Assembly: GCA_030844895.1 (NCBI GenBank) | Contig: JAUTDX010000158.1 | Coordinates: 248,001-312,000, forward strand | Reading direction: 5' to 3' | DNA: 64,000 nucleotides | Source of the DNA: Ambrosia x helenae | Taxonomy: Eukaryota > Streptophyta > Magnoliopsida > Asterales > Asteraceae | Shown: piece after piece, positions 23,455 to 35,679 of the stretch | Layout of the letters: every line of letters begins with the position of its first letter | Position numbering within the stretch: the stretch's first letter is position 1 | Translations under genes and position numbers: made by a program | The notes under the pieces: model-generated | What the model was told of the DNA's origin: nothing | Database searches by the model: none | Seen by the model: only the letters and a program-made list of their open reading frames with translations

Positions 23455-26120
23455 TGTCACACCCTCAAAATCCACTTGCGGAGTTTTACCGCGAGGCGCA
23501 TGACAAACCAGGATCCAAACCAACGATCACAATAAACAATTCTAAATGAATATAAATGCAATTTCAAAACATAGTTTAAAATCCCCGTTTACAGCGGAAG
23601 CTTATTCAAAACAATTATTCAATAATAAACCGATGTTCAATGTTTGTAAATCATGCAACTCTAGCTAGACGCCGTGCAGACGCGTGCGCCCTAGTTCCAT
23701 TCGTGCTACCTTAGCGACCTGAGAAAACATGTAAAAGTTTACGTCAGCACAAAAATGCTGGTGAGTTTACAGGTTTTGTATCCAAGTACCAAGTCCACCT
23801 GTCCATACTATAACAAATAGAAAACCAGTATACGCTAGCTAGGCGTACGTTTTGTTACTACCACGATTGGAAAACCATTACTAACGCGAATACCAAAAGT
23901 ATGCCCGATGTAGTTCCTGTTGTTCCTGTTGTTCCTGTTTGAGACAATATGCACCCGCCGACCCTCCAAGTCGACGAGCGGGGTTGGTCACTCCCAATAG
24001 CGCTATTCACATTTCCCCGTTGTGCAAACCCGCACATTCATGGTTCCCCCCGGGACTTCCAAAGATCGTGTAGTACACAATAGAAACCCATAGTATGACA
24101 GTAGTTACCAAATAATCGTTTTAAACACATGTTTTCTCCCCCGAAAGTATAAAACCAGTTTAAAAGAGGGGCCGTAAACTCACCTTAAGTTCCGTTACTC
24201 CTTAACCCGAGTAAACTCAGCTGCTATGCTAGTCCCGTAAAGCGGCGACCTAACATACGACAGTTACAAGTACTTAGACTAATAACCCGCAGGTTAATTA
24301 GTCCCTAGATGTCCAGACCATAACCAAGTTCGTTTGAAAACACCGTGACTGTTTAACTGACCCAAAGTACAAGACTCGACATCTCATTGGTGACCCGAGA
24401 CTCCCCGTGTTATGTTTACGCTCCAAAACATACAATAACGCAAGTAAACTTAACATACGTTAACGCACAACAAGTTATAGCACATAGTTCACGTATCACC
24501 GAAATACATCCAAATATATGTTACCAAGTTATTTGACATGTTACGGGGTTCCTAGCATGTTACTACATGTTAAATCGGGTCTCGGAATGCTTACAGCAGC
24601 AGTACACGCGATTAGGAAAAGTCAACTAGCATTTAGGTTGGTCAACTAGCAATTAGGAGTCCTATTCGCCCCTATTATAGGCGATTAGGGGCTACTCCCC
24701 TGAACTTTCTAGTGATTAGGGCTACTCCCCTGAACTTACTAGTGATTAGGGCTACTCCCCTGAACCTACTAGTGATTAGGGCTACTCCCCTGAACTTACT
24801 AGTGATTAGGGCTAATCACCTGATCTTACACAAGAGTAGACCTCTACTCGCCTGTATTATGGGCGATTAGCACCCTACTCGCCTATAACATAGGCGATTA
24901 GGAATGCTACTCGCCTGTAACCTTGCTGTTCCGGTTTTTCGCGCGCGTTTAACGCTCCAAATCAGATCCAGAACGTGTGTAACCACCCAATATCATCCCA
25001 AACACTATCCTAAACATGTTTAACCCAAAATCCTTCGTTTAACCTCGTATAATCAGTCCTGCATGCAACCAAATAATCCAAACACCAATTCACATAGCAT
25101 GCAACATCATACTAACACGCGTAATCATAACCCTAATAACCAATTACTGAGATTTCTAGCATCATAATATCAATATCAATTCTGACCTAACATAATAACA
25201 CATCAATCCATCATCATGAATCATAAAAACCCTAGCTTTCTAATCATACACACCCATAACGCATGTATATTAGTTATAATCCGATTAACAACCCTTATTG
25301 ACGATTTTCAGAAAGCTTTTTCGTTTATGAACAGGTCTGGACCATTAGGGATTGATTAAAAACGTTTACAAAGTGTTATGGATGAGAATCAAACCTTAAG
25401 ATTATGAAAGAATGATGGTTAGACCTTGAAACCTTGTGTTTTTGATCAAAATCGCCTTCCAGAGGTTGTTTATGTGTTTGGGGCGGTTATGGGATGACTA
25501 GGGTTGATATTAGGAAGTTTAGGAGGTTAAGCATTGTATTTATAGGCGTTTCTAGTCGTCCAGCACGTTACTAGCGAGTATGCAGCAGTTTCAGGCGATT
25601 AGGGCTTGTAATCGCCTGAAAGTTCATGTGATTGGGCCTACTCGCCCTTAGCTACACACGAGTAGGACCCTACTCGCCCTTAGGGTCCCCTACTCGCCTC
25701 CCCTATAGGGGAGTAGACCTCCTACTCGCCTATAGGGGTTGGTTTTGTGCGTTTTGCGCGTTAAACCCCGTTTTAACATACGTTAATGCATATTCACGTA
25801 CCGACAAGTCATATAATGATTGTAAACACATAACACAAGTAAATACACATTTTTACACTCGTTCACCAATTCCCGGGACTCGAGACTCGTACGTTCCGTA
25901 TGTCCTGACGATCCTACAAATCGTCACCGTTTGTACACTTGGTTAAGGACTGACATCTAACGAACCTCTAGACCAACATCCAATGATCTTCTAGACTAAC
26001 CAATAGTTCCCGAACCATAACCCGACTTAACTAACCCAGTTAAGTACAATATACGCGTGACTCGCTAAGGTAGACTTTCATCTAGACAACGTTGTTAACC
26101 AGAATTTGCCGGGTGTCACA
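23455..26120 (-). repeat. 5' LTR of the Tekay element (right copy)
   Basis: For the minus-strand element this is the promoter-bearing LTR. It is followed (towards lower coordinates) by the primer binding site at 23438-23451 and then by gag. It is three bases longer than the left copy. Confidence 0.97.
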
Positions 26121-27624
26121 TGGACAAGCTAACCGGAAAGGTATATATCAATTTAAATATTAAACGTTTATATATGTGTGTTATTTAATTATTCCAGTTT
26201 TGTTTAGCTGACGTGTTTTATAAATCCTTTTTTCAGGTTGGGGCTGTGTTGTGTAATACTACGGAGTTTAAACAAAAGTTATGCTTCATTGTTTGGACTG
26301 ATACACTTATGCCGGAAGAGTTTGAGTATCAATGGTCTGCCATTATGAATGAATTTAATTTGACAGATCATGAGTGGCTCACTTCTATTTATGAAATAAG
26401 GCACTCATGGATCCCAGCATATTACCGAGAAGAAAGAATGTCTGGTTTAATGCGCACCTCTTCTCGTTCAGAGAGTGAGAACCATTTTTTCGGCAAGTTT
26501 TGCAACCCGAAGTGCACTTTGGTCGAGTTTATCTCTCATTTTGATTCAGCAATTGAGGCACAGAGGCATGAACATAGGAAGAATGACTATGATACTAGAA
26601 ACACACAACCCGACATATGGACTGATTTTGTTATGGAGAAGCAAGCTGCGGCGATTTACACGCGTACCATTTTTTTCGACGCTCAGTTGGAAATACATGC
26701 TTCATATCACAGTTGCCAAAGTGTTAAATTAGAGGAAATCAACGATTTCGTCAAGTTTTATATCAAGGATTGGGAGCAATTAGCCACATCATTATACGAG
26801 GTTTGTTATGTTATTTTATATATATTTTTTACCAGTAAGCTATATCTTGTTTGTTTTATTTTTTTTTAACATTAATTATTATATCAAATAATAATATCCC
26901 TAATTTTTTTTGTAATGTCATTTGTATATGAAATAAGGTTATGATTCGGAAGGAAGATGTTATTGTGTTTTGTAGCTGCAAAAGGTATGAGCAATTTGGG
27001 TTGTTATGTAGCCACATTTTTTGGGTTCTCAGGTTTGTCGATATTAGAGAGTTTCCCAAGCAGTACATATTACGTCGTTGGACAAGGGAGGCTGTGTCAA
27101 ACGGTGAACCCGGTGCTATTATCAGATATGAAGGAGATTCTGAACAGAGTATAGATGTAAAACGTGTTGCTAGGGAGATTTCATATGGTTGTGAGTCGAT
27201 TGTAAACAAGTTGGTTACTAACTTTGAAGCGTTGTGTTCCTTTAGAGATTATGTTAACCAGTTCCACCCAAAGGCCGATGAAGCGCGGATTAATGCACCA
27301 CGAAAGAGTCGTAGGGATCGTTTGGCTGAGCTTACTGGTAATTGTCAATCACGTAATATTACGGTTCGCGTACCAGTTGCTACAAGATTCAAAGGAATGG
27401 GTAAACCTAAGCGTATGTTGTCAAAGAGGGAACAAGCCATCAGCTAAGCCGGGAAAAAACAAAGACAATGCCAGAATTGTATGGAGTATGGTCACAACAT
27501 TCGCACATGTAAGAAACCTAAGAAGGTTGTTAATGATGATGATAGCCATGAATCCGAAGCATATGAGGATGACGAGGAGGAGGAATCTGCGGAAGAGGAG
27601 GAACTTGAGGAGAATGAGGAGTAG

Positions 27625-27646
27625 GGATGTTTTTTTGTTTTTTTGT

Positions 27647-27680
<34 letters not shown>

Positions 27681-28279
27681 CTAGTGTGTTTTTAAGGCTA
27701 AACTTTGTTTTATGTTTGTTGGATGTTTTTTTTTGCTTAGTGTGTTTTTTATGAGGAACTTGAGGAGAATAAGGTGTTTTATTTAATTAACGGTTTTCAT
27801 TTTTTTCATTTTACTAGCAATGTTTTCCAAATTTCGTAAAAAAAAAAATTCCGATACACGCGCGAAGTTGAGCAGCATTTTGATCCTATCACACGCGTCT
27901 TTAATACATCAGTATTTTGATCATAATTGTCCTTCGCGTTCATGAAACAATAATATTCAACATAGAATTTTGCATTCAACACATAAAAGATTTAACAATC
28001 TAACACTAATGATTCAGTTTGTACATAATTCCTTTGGTTTAACTGTTTTGAGCAGGCTGCTATGAGTAGCATGAAGTACCTGCCTTCCCTTTGCTATTTT
28101 GGTATGACTCATGAATCTATGTCGCATAATGTGTTTTAACTCAAACAACAATACCAAATGAAGCATATCTAAAAAAAAACCACCAAATCCATTACGTCAA
28201 ACAAACAAAAAACAAACGTCACAAGTTTTTTCAAACCATAAAATAAACCTATCAAAAACCAGTTAATAGGTTTCTTAAA
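27625..28279. other. Spacer between the convergent MULE genes
   Basis: AT-rich sequence with a T run at about 27648-27678. It lies between the transposase and protease stop codons. No gene is seen. It probably holds the two 3' ends. Confidence 0.7.
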
Positions 28280-31200
28280 CTAAAGACTGTTTAAACGCAT
28301 TAGGATCTTTTTATATGCTCGACCATCCAACTGCCTTCTGTAGTTTTCACCTAGCCGCATGTACCTCCTTACTCCAGCTTCCACCACGTGTTTAGACCTG
28401 TTTATGTTGCACAATAGGATTTTTGCAATGTATTTTCTTCTTAGATCATCAAGCTCCCGACCTTGCTTGCCGGACAACTCCCCCTTGCTGTTGAACTCCG
28501 GCGAAAAGCCACATCTCCAATCCTTCAAACTCCCCATGTAAGTCTCCATATGCCGCATAAGGAATACTCCACAATCTATTCCATTCAGCGTGGTTTTCCA
28601 TGGTATGTCCAAAACTGTTGGCTTGCTCGCCAAGATTTTTGCAGCTGCAACAGGTGAAACAAACTTCACATACCATGAAAATGCGTCACGCTGTGAAACA
28701 CATATAAAAAAGGTTAGTTCCCAAAGGTGTTTAAATATATATAATCTAATGCGTATAATACAATGTGTTACCATTTTCTCCGGCCATCCGTGGTATCTGA
28801 TTTCGAAATCTTCAGTCGAATCGATGTTGTCGATTAGAACGATCTCGAATGTTATCATGTTAAAGCTCAGTAGGTAGAAATGGTCCGAGTAATGCATTGG
28901 AATCTGAACAAGCGAAACCCCTTGTATAGACTTCGATTCTGTCATCTCCAAGACCGCGTCCATGTTTTCCTTGAAATGTTTTCGCCGTGTCTCCTTTGAC
29001 GCTTCATAATCATCTTTCCACTATTTTTTATTTTTTTGATCATTAATATTAAACAATATAGGTTTAAAATCATAAATTGGTAAAACAAACATTAGTGTTT
29101 TAGTATAATAATGATATTAAACAAATGACGTCTGAAACGTACCAACATCACCGATGAACAGAAAAGTCTTGGCTTCGTGCCCTTGCGGCGGTAACTTTCT
29201 TCATAATTAAGGATGTTTGACCAGGCGCTTATCACATACACATGTATCGCTATCCCTGGTCGCAAAGACTCCATGGGTGATCTCATAACGGTATCACCCG
29301 GAACAGCGGCGTACACCACATCCCTAAAACGAAACCAATATTTTTAGGTCAGTGACGTGTTATATCGAAAAAAAATTAACACACTAAATAAAATACTTTG
29401 TTATTTTTTCTTACCATTCACTATCATACCCTGAAAACATGTAACTTGAAACTTCTTCCTCAGCCTTCTCAATCTTTTCATGCAAGCCAACTATGCATTT
29501 CACATACGGCGACCTCATGGCGTCCGGTAGCTGTTTGGCACGTGCTGGCCTTGGTGTTTTAGCTCCCTCTTTTTTATCAACCTTTTCATCAGACCATGCT
29601 AGTGGAGCGACATCAAAAACTTTAACTTGCTGTTTTGGGGTTGTATCATATCCTCCACTCTTAAAAACCCTCTCAATACTCGCAGCCAGCGTAGCAGTCA
29701 TTGGGCTGAGTGGGTGCATTTGTACCGAAGTTTCGGGTGTTTTTTGTACACCCTCATCCCCAAACACCTTTTCCATCTCATCACCTAGGTGTTTCATCTT
29801 CAATGCCTTCCACTCTTTTTCTTTCTCAAGTATTCGCAAATGGTTTGGGTACTTCGTCAGCGCATCGTCTAAACTTGTAGTCACTCTACCGATCATATTC
29901 TCAAACTCAAAAAAGATGTTGTCCAACAATTTCGCATGCACCTATAAATTTAAAATAATAAACAAAAATGTTTTTAGACGAGACTTGTAATAGTATGTGT
30001 TTTTTTTAATATTAATTATGTGTACCTCGGCTTCATCTAAAGTACTATCATCATTATCCGCAAGTTCAATCAGTGGTTCTTCCTCGACAGAATCATCGCT
30101 CTCATTTTCGGATCCGGAATCTCGGACACTGCCAACACCATCAAACGATTGTCTATTTAACCCTTCTTCAGCCATCTACAACATGATTTGACAACAATAT
30201 ACGTGTTTTTTAGCATGGTTTAAATAAAAAAAATAATATAAAATTATTAAAATAAATAAAACATCAAACAACTTACCTCATGGTCAGATTCATCCATGTC
30301 TGTGTGTTCTGTCTGTGTACATTCAAGTGCCAAGACAACCGGGATTATGTACTCTCCATCCTCGCCAACGTATGGTTGTATTGCTGGTGAATTGTCTTGT
30401 GATATAAAGTAGTCTTTGCAATGTCGATAGATCCCTAGGTGGTCATCATCATCCTCTACAATACTATCCCAAGCTTCATCAATCTTTTCGGCAGCGACAT
30501 CATCACCTGGACAACAAATTCTATTAAACGCCTTACATTCTTTATTCTGCTAATGTATAAAAAGAAGTAGTAAAAATGTTGGACAGGACAAAACAGATTT
30601 GTGTTTTAATTAAGAAAGGGTTTATCTACTTTATACCTGGAACAGTTTTGCTATCATCTGTTTCATGTATTCCAGCCTCAAAATCTGCAACTTGCTTAGG
30701 TTTAAGCACTGTTTGTTTAGCTTTTTTTTTGTCCTTCGCTGCCTTTTTCAAATTTGCTTTTTCTGCAATATTACATGCTGCACCATCTCTCACAGGGATT
30801 TTGAAGGGATCACGATGTACATTCAGCAACCCATTTTCCCTTTCCAGTTGTTGCTCGAACAATATTGTGTCCAACTTCAATACAAGGTCATCTAATACAT
30901 CATCAGTCAGCCACTCAATAAGATGTGTATCAGGATGAAGCGACATATCAACAACGCCCTGATCGTGTGCCAAGGCAGCCTGCATGTTCATCAATTATAA
31001 TATCAAAAAATGTGTTATCTTATATCATAAATGTTTACAAAAATCAACAATATAAATTATCAAAATAAATTTTAAATACTTACCGCAAGCAATGTAAGCG
31101 GACCATAGAATCCTTCTTGTCAGCTAACCATTTTTTGGTTGTTCGGTTTAAACACCTAATCATATACTCGCACCAGTTGAAGTCCCTAATATTCCTTCCC

Positions 31201-33302
31201 TTTTTTATTGAAGGAAGGAAAAACAGATTAACACTATTGTTAAATGTCGTTACACCCATCAACGTGTTGTATGCAACCAGGAAATTTAGAATAAAGACTC
31301 TTCCACATGCATCCATTTTTTCCATGTATTCACGCAATGGAACCAGCAAAACCCTACTAACACCACCCTCAAACTGTTCCCTCCACTCTGAAACTACTAC
31401 ATCACTATTGCTCGGCCTTTTGTTTTCCTTAACTTCTACTTTACCCAATGGGACGCCGAATATCTCATTCACTAGTTCGTGTGTTATAAGAATCTGATGG
31501 CTACCACATTCAGAACACATGTATTTGGGTTGTAGTTTGTAACTAACCAGTACCCCAATTTAGTAGGGATTGACCCCAACTTAAACCCCAATATTGACCC
31601 AAATCCAATATCAGCGACTGCCTTTTTTTGTGAACTATTCAAAGAACGCATCAAAATGCTTAAGTTCTGAGGCACACTCCTTATCTTAATTTTTTCGCCG
31701 GTATAGGATACATACGGTTGGTCACAATCTGGAGTACCTCGCGCACTTTTTGGAGTATGCCTAGTGTGTTTTTTCCCACTAGGTAATTCTGTATCAGTGG
31801 CCGGTTGTATTGCAGCAACTGTATGAGTCTGGGCGGGTATCTCAGCAACTTTTGTCACCGGCAGTCGTGCTGCCATTCCTTTAGTGTACCTACGAGCCTG
31901 CTTTGGGACTTCCACTTTTTCTGGTTCAAATTTTCCAATTACGGAGTCAACAAAGTCATCATACGGATCATTGTTTCCTGCAATATTTTGAACGTTGTTT
32001 TATAACACCTATTTCACTGAAATACAATATAAAATATGTCAAACAGTATATGAATACAGTCTGACCTCTTTCTCGTACATCACGATGAATCTTCTCCAAT
32101 GCAATTTTATTATATTCTTTTTTTCTTTTCTTCATATCTTGTTTCTTCGTTTTGTTCACATCTTGTTTTCCTGAAAGGTTATTAATATATTTGGTCAGAA
32201 TCTAATGTTTTTCCTGATTTGTTTAAATAATTAAACTTAATTAACATAACATTTTTATTTTTTCTACCTGCGACCGCTACTTCATCACCATTGTCATCCA
32301 AGATTATTGGAGTCTAACTGTCATTTTTAAACCTGCTAAGAGTCTTCTTCGCTATCCTCCCACTCCTCCTAACTGGTAATAAAATAAACAACTTTATATA
32401 ATACATCATAAACAACTAAACTAAACACATTGCCATATGAAAACAGTTTAAAAAACTTATTTTTATAAAATACATCATAAAACATCTAAACTAAACACAT
32501 CGCCATATGAAAACAGTTTAAAAACTTATTTATATAAAACACATCATAAACACCTATATCAACAACCCATATATTTGCAAATACCTTAGCTACCATCAAA
32601 ACACCTAAATCTTTGAAGTGTGTTATTAAACAGTGTTAAACAAAACACATTGCCATATGAAAACACATTTTAAGAGAAAACACATTCCAGCAGATAACAT
32701 TTTAATATAAACAGCATCTCAACAATGTCTTATTAAAACACAAAACACACCCTTGTTATTAAACAGGTTAACTAAGAACACATTTTCAATAAAAGCTTTC
32801 TATAATACACTCAAAACACCTAAAATCTAAACACTATGTTATTAAACAGGTTAACTAAGAACACATTTGCCACATGAAAACCTTAATAAAACACCTAAAT
32901 CTAAACAATCTGTTATTAAACATGGTTAAGAAAAAACACATCTGCCATTGTCACTTAATTGCAGAAAAAACACATTAACCTCATATAACACCAATTATTA
33001 AACACACACAAAAAAAATACAAAAAAAAAAAAATAACAACAAACAACACAATGTTTTTTCTATCAAGGATTATTAAACACCCAAAACACATTAAGAAACA
33101 ATAATAACACCACATACGGGCCGAGTAAGGATTATCCCCAAAAACACCAATCGAGTTTTTGGGCAACCCTAATACACTAATTGTTTCAAAAAACATCATA
33201 AACCTTACCTAAACCAAACCGCGCCGGCAGAAAAACACGATTAAGCCCTGATTTCATCTTCTTTTTCTCAATCGCCGGTGAACCCTTAATATTCCCAACC
33301 AT
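28280..33302 (-). pseudogene. ULP1-like cysteine protease gene of the MULE
   Basis: The gene encodes a C48-type (SUMO-protease fold) peptidase. My model has eleven exons: 33302-33209, 32372-32268, 32170-32066, 31977-31084, 30979-30637, 30506-30277, 30175-30027, 29941-29415, 29323-29143, 29020-28772 and 28690-28280. The start ATG at 33302 opens MVGNIKGSPAIEKKK. An N-terminal domain (ITHELVNEIFGVPLG to NWCEYMI) resembles the plant-specific region seen in TE-borne ULP1 genes. An acidic/coiled linker follows, then the catalytic domain with SDHFYLL (His), VLIDNID (Asp) and NGIDCGVFLMRHME (Cys). The oxyanion-hole Gln six residues before Cys is Thr. Damage: an in-frame TAG at 32314-32316 and a one-base frameshift near 31510. 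Role in transposition is unknown; host-derived SUMO-protease ancestry is inferred. Confidence 0.8.
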
Positions 33303-33657
33303 TTTCAGTTCTTGAAGAAGAAGGCAAAGTGGAAAACACAAGAAGGATGAACCGAAAACACAATGTGTTGAAGGTTATATACAATCCGCCTATTAATGTG
33401 TGAATCAATTATCATTATTCAGAGATTTGCGGTTGGAGTAGTTGCCTAATCTTTGAGTGAGAGAGTTTGATAATTCCGAAGATTATGCCAAAGAAGCGGT
33501 TACTTCATTGTCTATATTAAATGGGTTTTATTTAATATGATGTGTAATATTACTGATATACCCTCACAGCCTTAATATATACAATATATTTAAAACACAT
33601 ATTACGAAAATGCCATTAGTATCATCTAATCCATTCATCTAATTGATCCAATGGTTA

Positions 33658-33708
33658 AAACTCCTTCTCACCCTTCTCACAAAACACCCCTTTTGTATGC
33701 TAACCCTA

Positions 33709-33710
<2 letters not shown>
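33658..33710 (-). repeat. Right terminal inverted repeat of the MULE
   Basis: The complement matches the left end at 13269-13322 block by block. It is immediately followed by a TA microsatellite on the plus strand. Confidence 0.7.

Positions 33711-33754
<44 letters not shown>
33711..33754. repeat. TA microsatellite at the MULE right edge
   Basis: A run of about 20 TA units directly follows the MULE right terminal repeat and precedes the next MITE-like element. Confidence 0.95.
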
Positions 33755-33758
<4 letters not shown>

Positions 33759-34312
33759 AAGTTCACGTACAAATAGGCTTTATCGTACGAACAGTACGAA
33801 CTGAAGTAAAAAACACGCGGTGACATTTCTGTAAATATTGGAAACTTTATATAACTAGAGTAATTATATAATTACTCTAGTTATATAACTAGCGTAATTA
33901 CTCTAGCGTAATTATATAACTAGAGTAATTATAAAATTACTCTAAAGTAATTATATAGCGTAGTTATATGACTAGAGTAATTATATAATTACTCTAGGGT
34001 AATTACTCTAGAGTAATTATATACACTAGAGTAATTATACAACAAGAGTGGTGGTCATTATTTACGAAAATGCCACCGCCACTTTTTTACTCTAGAGTAA
34101 TTATACAAACATAGAGTGGTGGTCATTATTTACGAAAATGCAACCGCCACTTTTTTACTGTAGAGTAATTATATACACTAGAGTAATTATACAAACATAG
34201 AGTGGTGGTCATTATTTACGAAAATGCCACCGCCACTTTTTTTTGTTCCCTTCAGTTCGTATGTTCGCACGATAATTTTGTTTGTATTTGATCTTTTGTC
34301 TATATATATATA
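33755..34312. mobile_element. MITE-like element with long TIRs and a palindromic AATTACTCTAG core
   Basis: Left end TTTATCGTACGAACAGTACG plus AACTGAAG (about 33778-33806) matches the complement of CTTCAGTTCGTATGTTCG plus CACGATAA (about 34252-34277). Between them are about a dozen TAGAGTAATTATA units in alternating orientation (33850-34030). Three direct copies follow of a segment with GTGGTCATTATTTACGAAAA and CCGCCACTTTTTT (34040-34245). TA microsatellites flank both sides. There is no coding capacity. The superfamily is uncertain. Confidence 0.7.
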
Positions 34313-35298
34313 TATATAATAATAACATCAAATTTGTTTTTTCCTCTTACAATACTTAGTTGGAGAACGTCACAATCAAAAGAATTTTGTTTATAGCAAG
34401 ATAATTCTTTATGCATGTGTGATGCTAAATCGGTTGTCCCATTCTTTTTTGGCATTTCCAAACTAACCATCTAAACTAGATATTTTAGCCGTCCTGATTT
34501 TCAACCTAAGTTATATAAACATATACTTAAAATATTATTTTTCTGATAGCTAGTTTCACTATAAGAATCCGTATCCGAAATTTTGGTTATCAGATCGGAT
34601 AGTGAATCGGATATCCGAATATCCAATTTTATTATGATATATTTTACTTTATATGTTTTATATATAATTTTTTGGATAGTTTCGGATATTTTTAAGATAT
34701 TTCTGATAATTTCAGATATTCGGGTATTTCGGATATCCGAATCCGAAAATTCGGAATTCGGATATCTGATTTTTTAAATAGTTACGAATTGATATATAGG
34801 ATTTAGATATTTTTAAACACCCTAATGTACAAGTATAACAAGTTGTAAAATCTTTATAATAAAAATAGGAAAGTAGAAGAAAAAGTGATGCAAAAGTATG
34901 TCGTTTTTCCCCTGGAAAGAGGTATATGTGTGTATATTCCAGAATCGCCACCACACGGTCCACACCTCTTATCTTTCTACAAATAAAAATCCATATTTTC
35001 ACGGATATTCTTTTTTAATACGTAACTTTTCCTTTATTTGGTATGTTTCCGTCGACACAATAATTTCACTCCCCAATACCATACCATACCATCATCATAT
35101 ATATTCATCCCAAAGATCTGATTTCCGAGATTCGAGCACTTCTGGTACATCTTAACCTCTCTCTATTATTTCTACACAGATACACTGCATATACATACAT
35201 ATATAATAATAATAATATCTCTATACGTATATCAATAGATTTTTGTTGTATGTTTTTAGTTGCTTGAAAACTTAATAATAAACCTAGAGGAAACAGAG
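34313..35298. other. Upstream region of the VIH gene
   Basis: AT-rich sequence. A patch at 34590-34770 is rich in GGATATCCGAA-like motifs, a common plant repeat pattern. The stretch from about 35090 with CT-rich and TA-rich sequence probably holds the promoter and 5' leader. A 5' leader intron ending at TTTTAG near 35259 is possible. No defined promoter element is claimed. Confidence 0.5.
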
Positions 35299-35637
35299 AT
35301 GGTGAAAGGAAGGAAGTATAAAAATGGTGGCGAGAAGAAAGTGATAGTTGGTGTTTGTGTTATGGAAAAGAAGGTGAAATGCGGCTCCGAGGTTTTGTTT
35401 CTTTTTTATTTATTTCACACACGCACACGAATCCAGTTCAGTTCAGTTCAGTTCAGTTCAGTTCTCTAATGAATGAGATCGGTTTCTTCCTTACCTGATT
35501 TACTTTCTGTTTTCATATAATAATAATAATAATGACGTTTGATTTGTTCCGGTGACGGTTGCATTAGGTTTTCTCGGCACCGATGGGGCAAATACTGGAG
35601 AGGCTGCAAGCGTTTGGTGAATTCGAGGTAATAACTG

Positions 35638-35679
<42 letters not shown>

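Larger units (their letters stand above)
15417..26120 (-). mobile_element. Tekay (Del) lineage Ty3/gypsy chromovirus, complete and very young
   Basis: The element is bounded by TGTCACACCC (15417) and GGGTGTCACA (26120) and by the 5-bp target duplication TGGAC (15412-15416 and 26121-26125). LTRs are 15417-18079 (2663 bp) and 23455-26120 (2666 bp). By eye I find only three differences: T/C near 15488/23525, one extra A near 24125, and one extra GC pair near 24945. These explain the whole length difference. A tRNA-iMet-type primer site, a polypurine tract and one uninterrupted gag-pol of about 1519 residues after removal of an 82-nt intron are all present. It lies inside an exon of the MULE transposase. 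The C-terminal chromodomain-like segment points to the Tekay/Del lineage. Confidence 0.95.
13607..27624 (+). pseudogene. FAR1-type MULE transposase (MURA) gene, split by a Tekay insertion
   Basis: The gene would encode about 783 residues that cut and join MULE DNA. My exon model is 13607-13637, 14274-15085, 15173-15416 plus 26126-26140 (one exon, interrupted), 26237-26800 and 26938-27624. All join in phase except for one extra A. Domains in order: FAR1 DNA-binding zinc finger (FRTYEDAFKFY to EEHNHSF); DDE core with VSFDATYR (first Asp), PVIVTDQDPAMK (second Asp) and a Glu in SRSESENHF; SWIM zinc finger CSCKRYEQFGLLCSHIFWVL; CCHC knuckle CQNCMEYGHNIRTC; acidic tail. Lesions: a frameshift in an A7 run near 14415-14421, the 10.7 kb insertion after 15416, and an in-frame TAA at 27445-27447 ahead of the knuckle. 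FAR1/FHY3 light-signalling factors derive from this family, but the MULE ends argue for a transposase. Confidence 0.88.
13269..33710. mobile_element. Mutator-like element (MULE) with FAR1-type transposase and ULP1-like protease genes
   Basis: The two outer ends resemble each other as inverted repeats over about 50 bp. The left end reads AGGGTTCCCATACAAAA then TTTTGTGAGAAATGTGAGAA. The right end on the complement reads AGGGTTAGCATACAAAA then TTTTGTGAGAAGGGTGAGAA. Both abut TA microsatellite, so the 9-bp target duplication cannot be resolved. Inside are a MURA-type transposase gene (13607-27624, plus) and a ULP1-like gene (28280-33302, minus), whose 3' ends face each other. Without the nested Tekay element (10,704 bp plus the duplication) the element would be about 9.7 kb. 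MULEs carrying ULP1-like genes are known (Kaonashi-type), and this arrangement fits that class. Confidence 0.7.

Noticed and set aside
27224..27754. 176-codon plus-strand frame
   Set aside because: It overlaps the SWIM exon of the transposase in another frame. The true frame gives SWIM and CCHC motifs.
34590..34770. GGATATCCGAA-rich block as a regulatory array upstream of VIH
   Set aside because: Such motifs occur as a common plant repeat. Nothing ties it to the gene beyond proximity.
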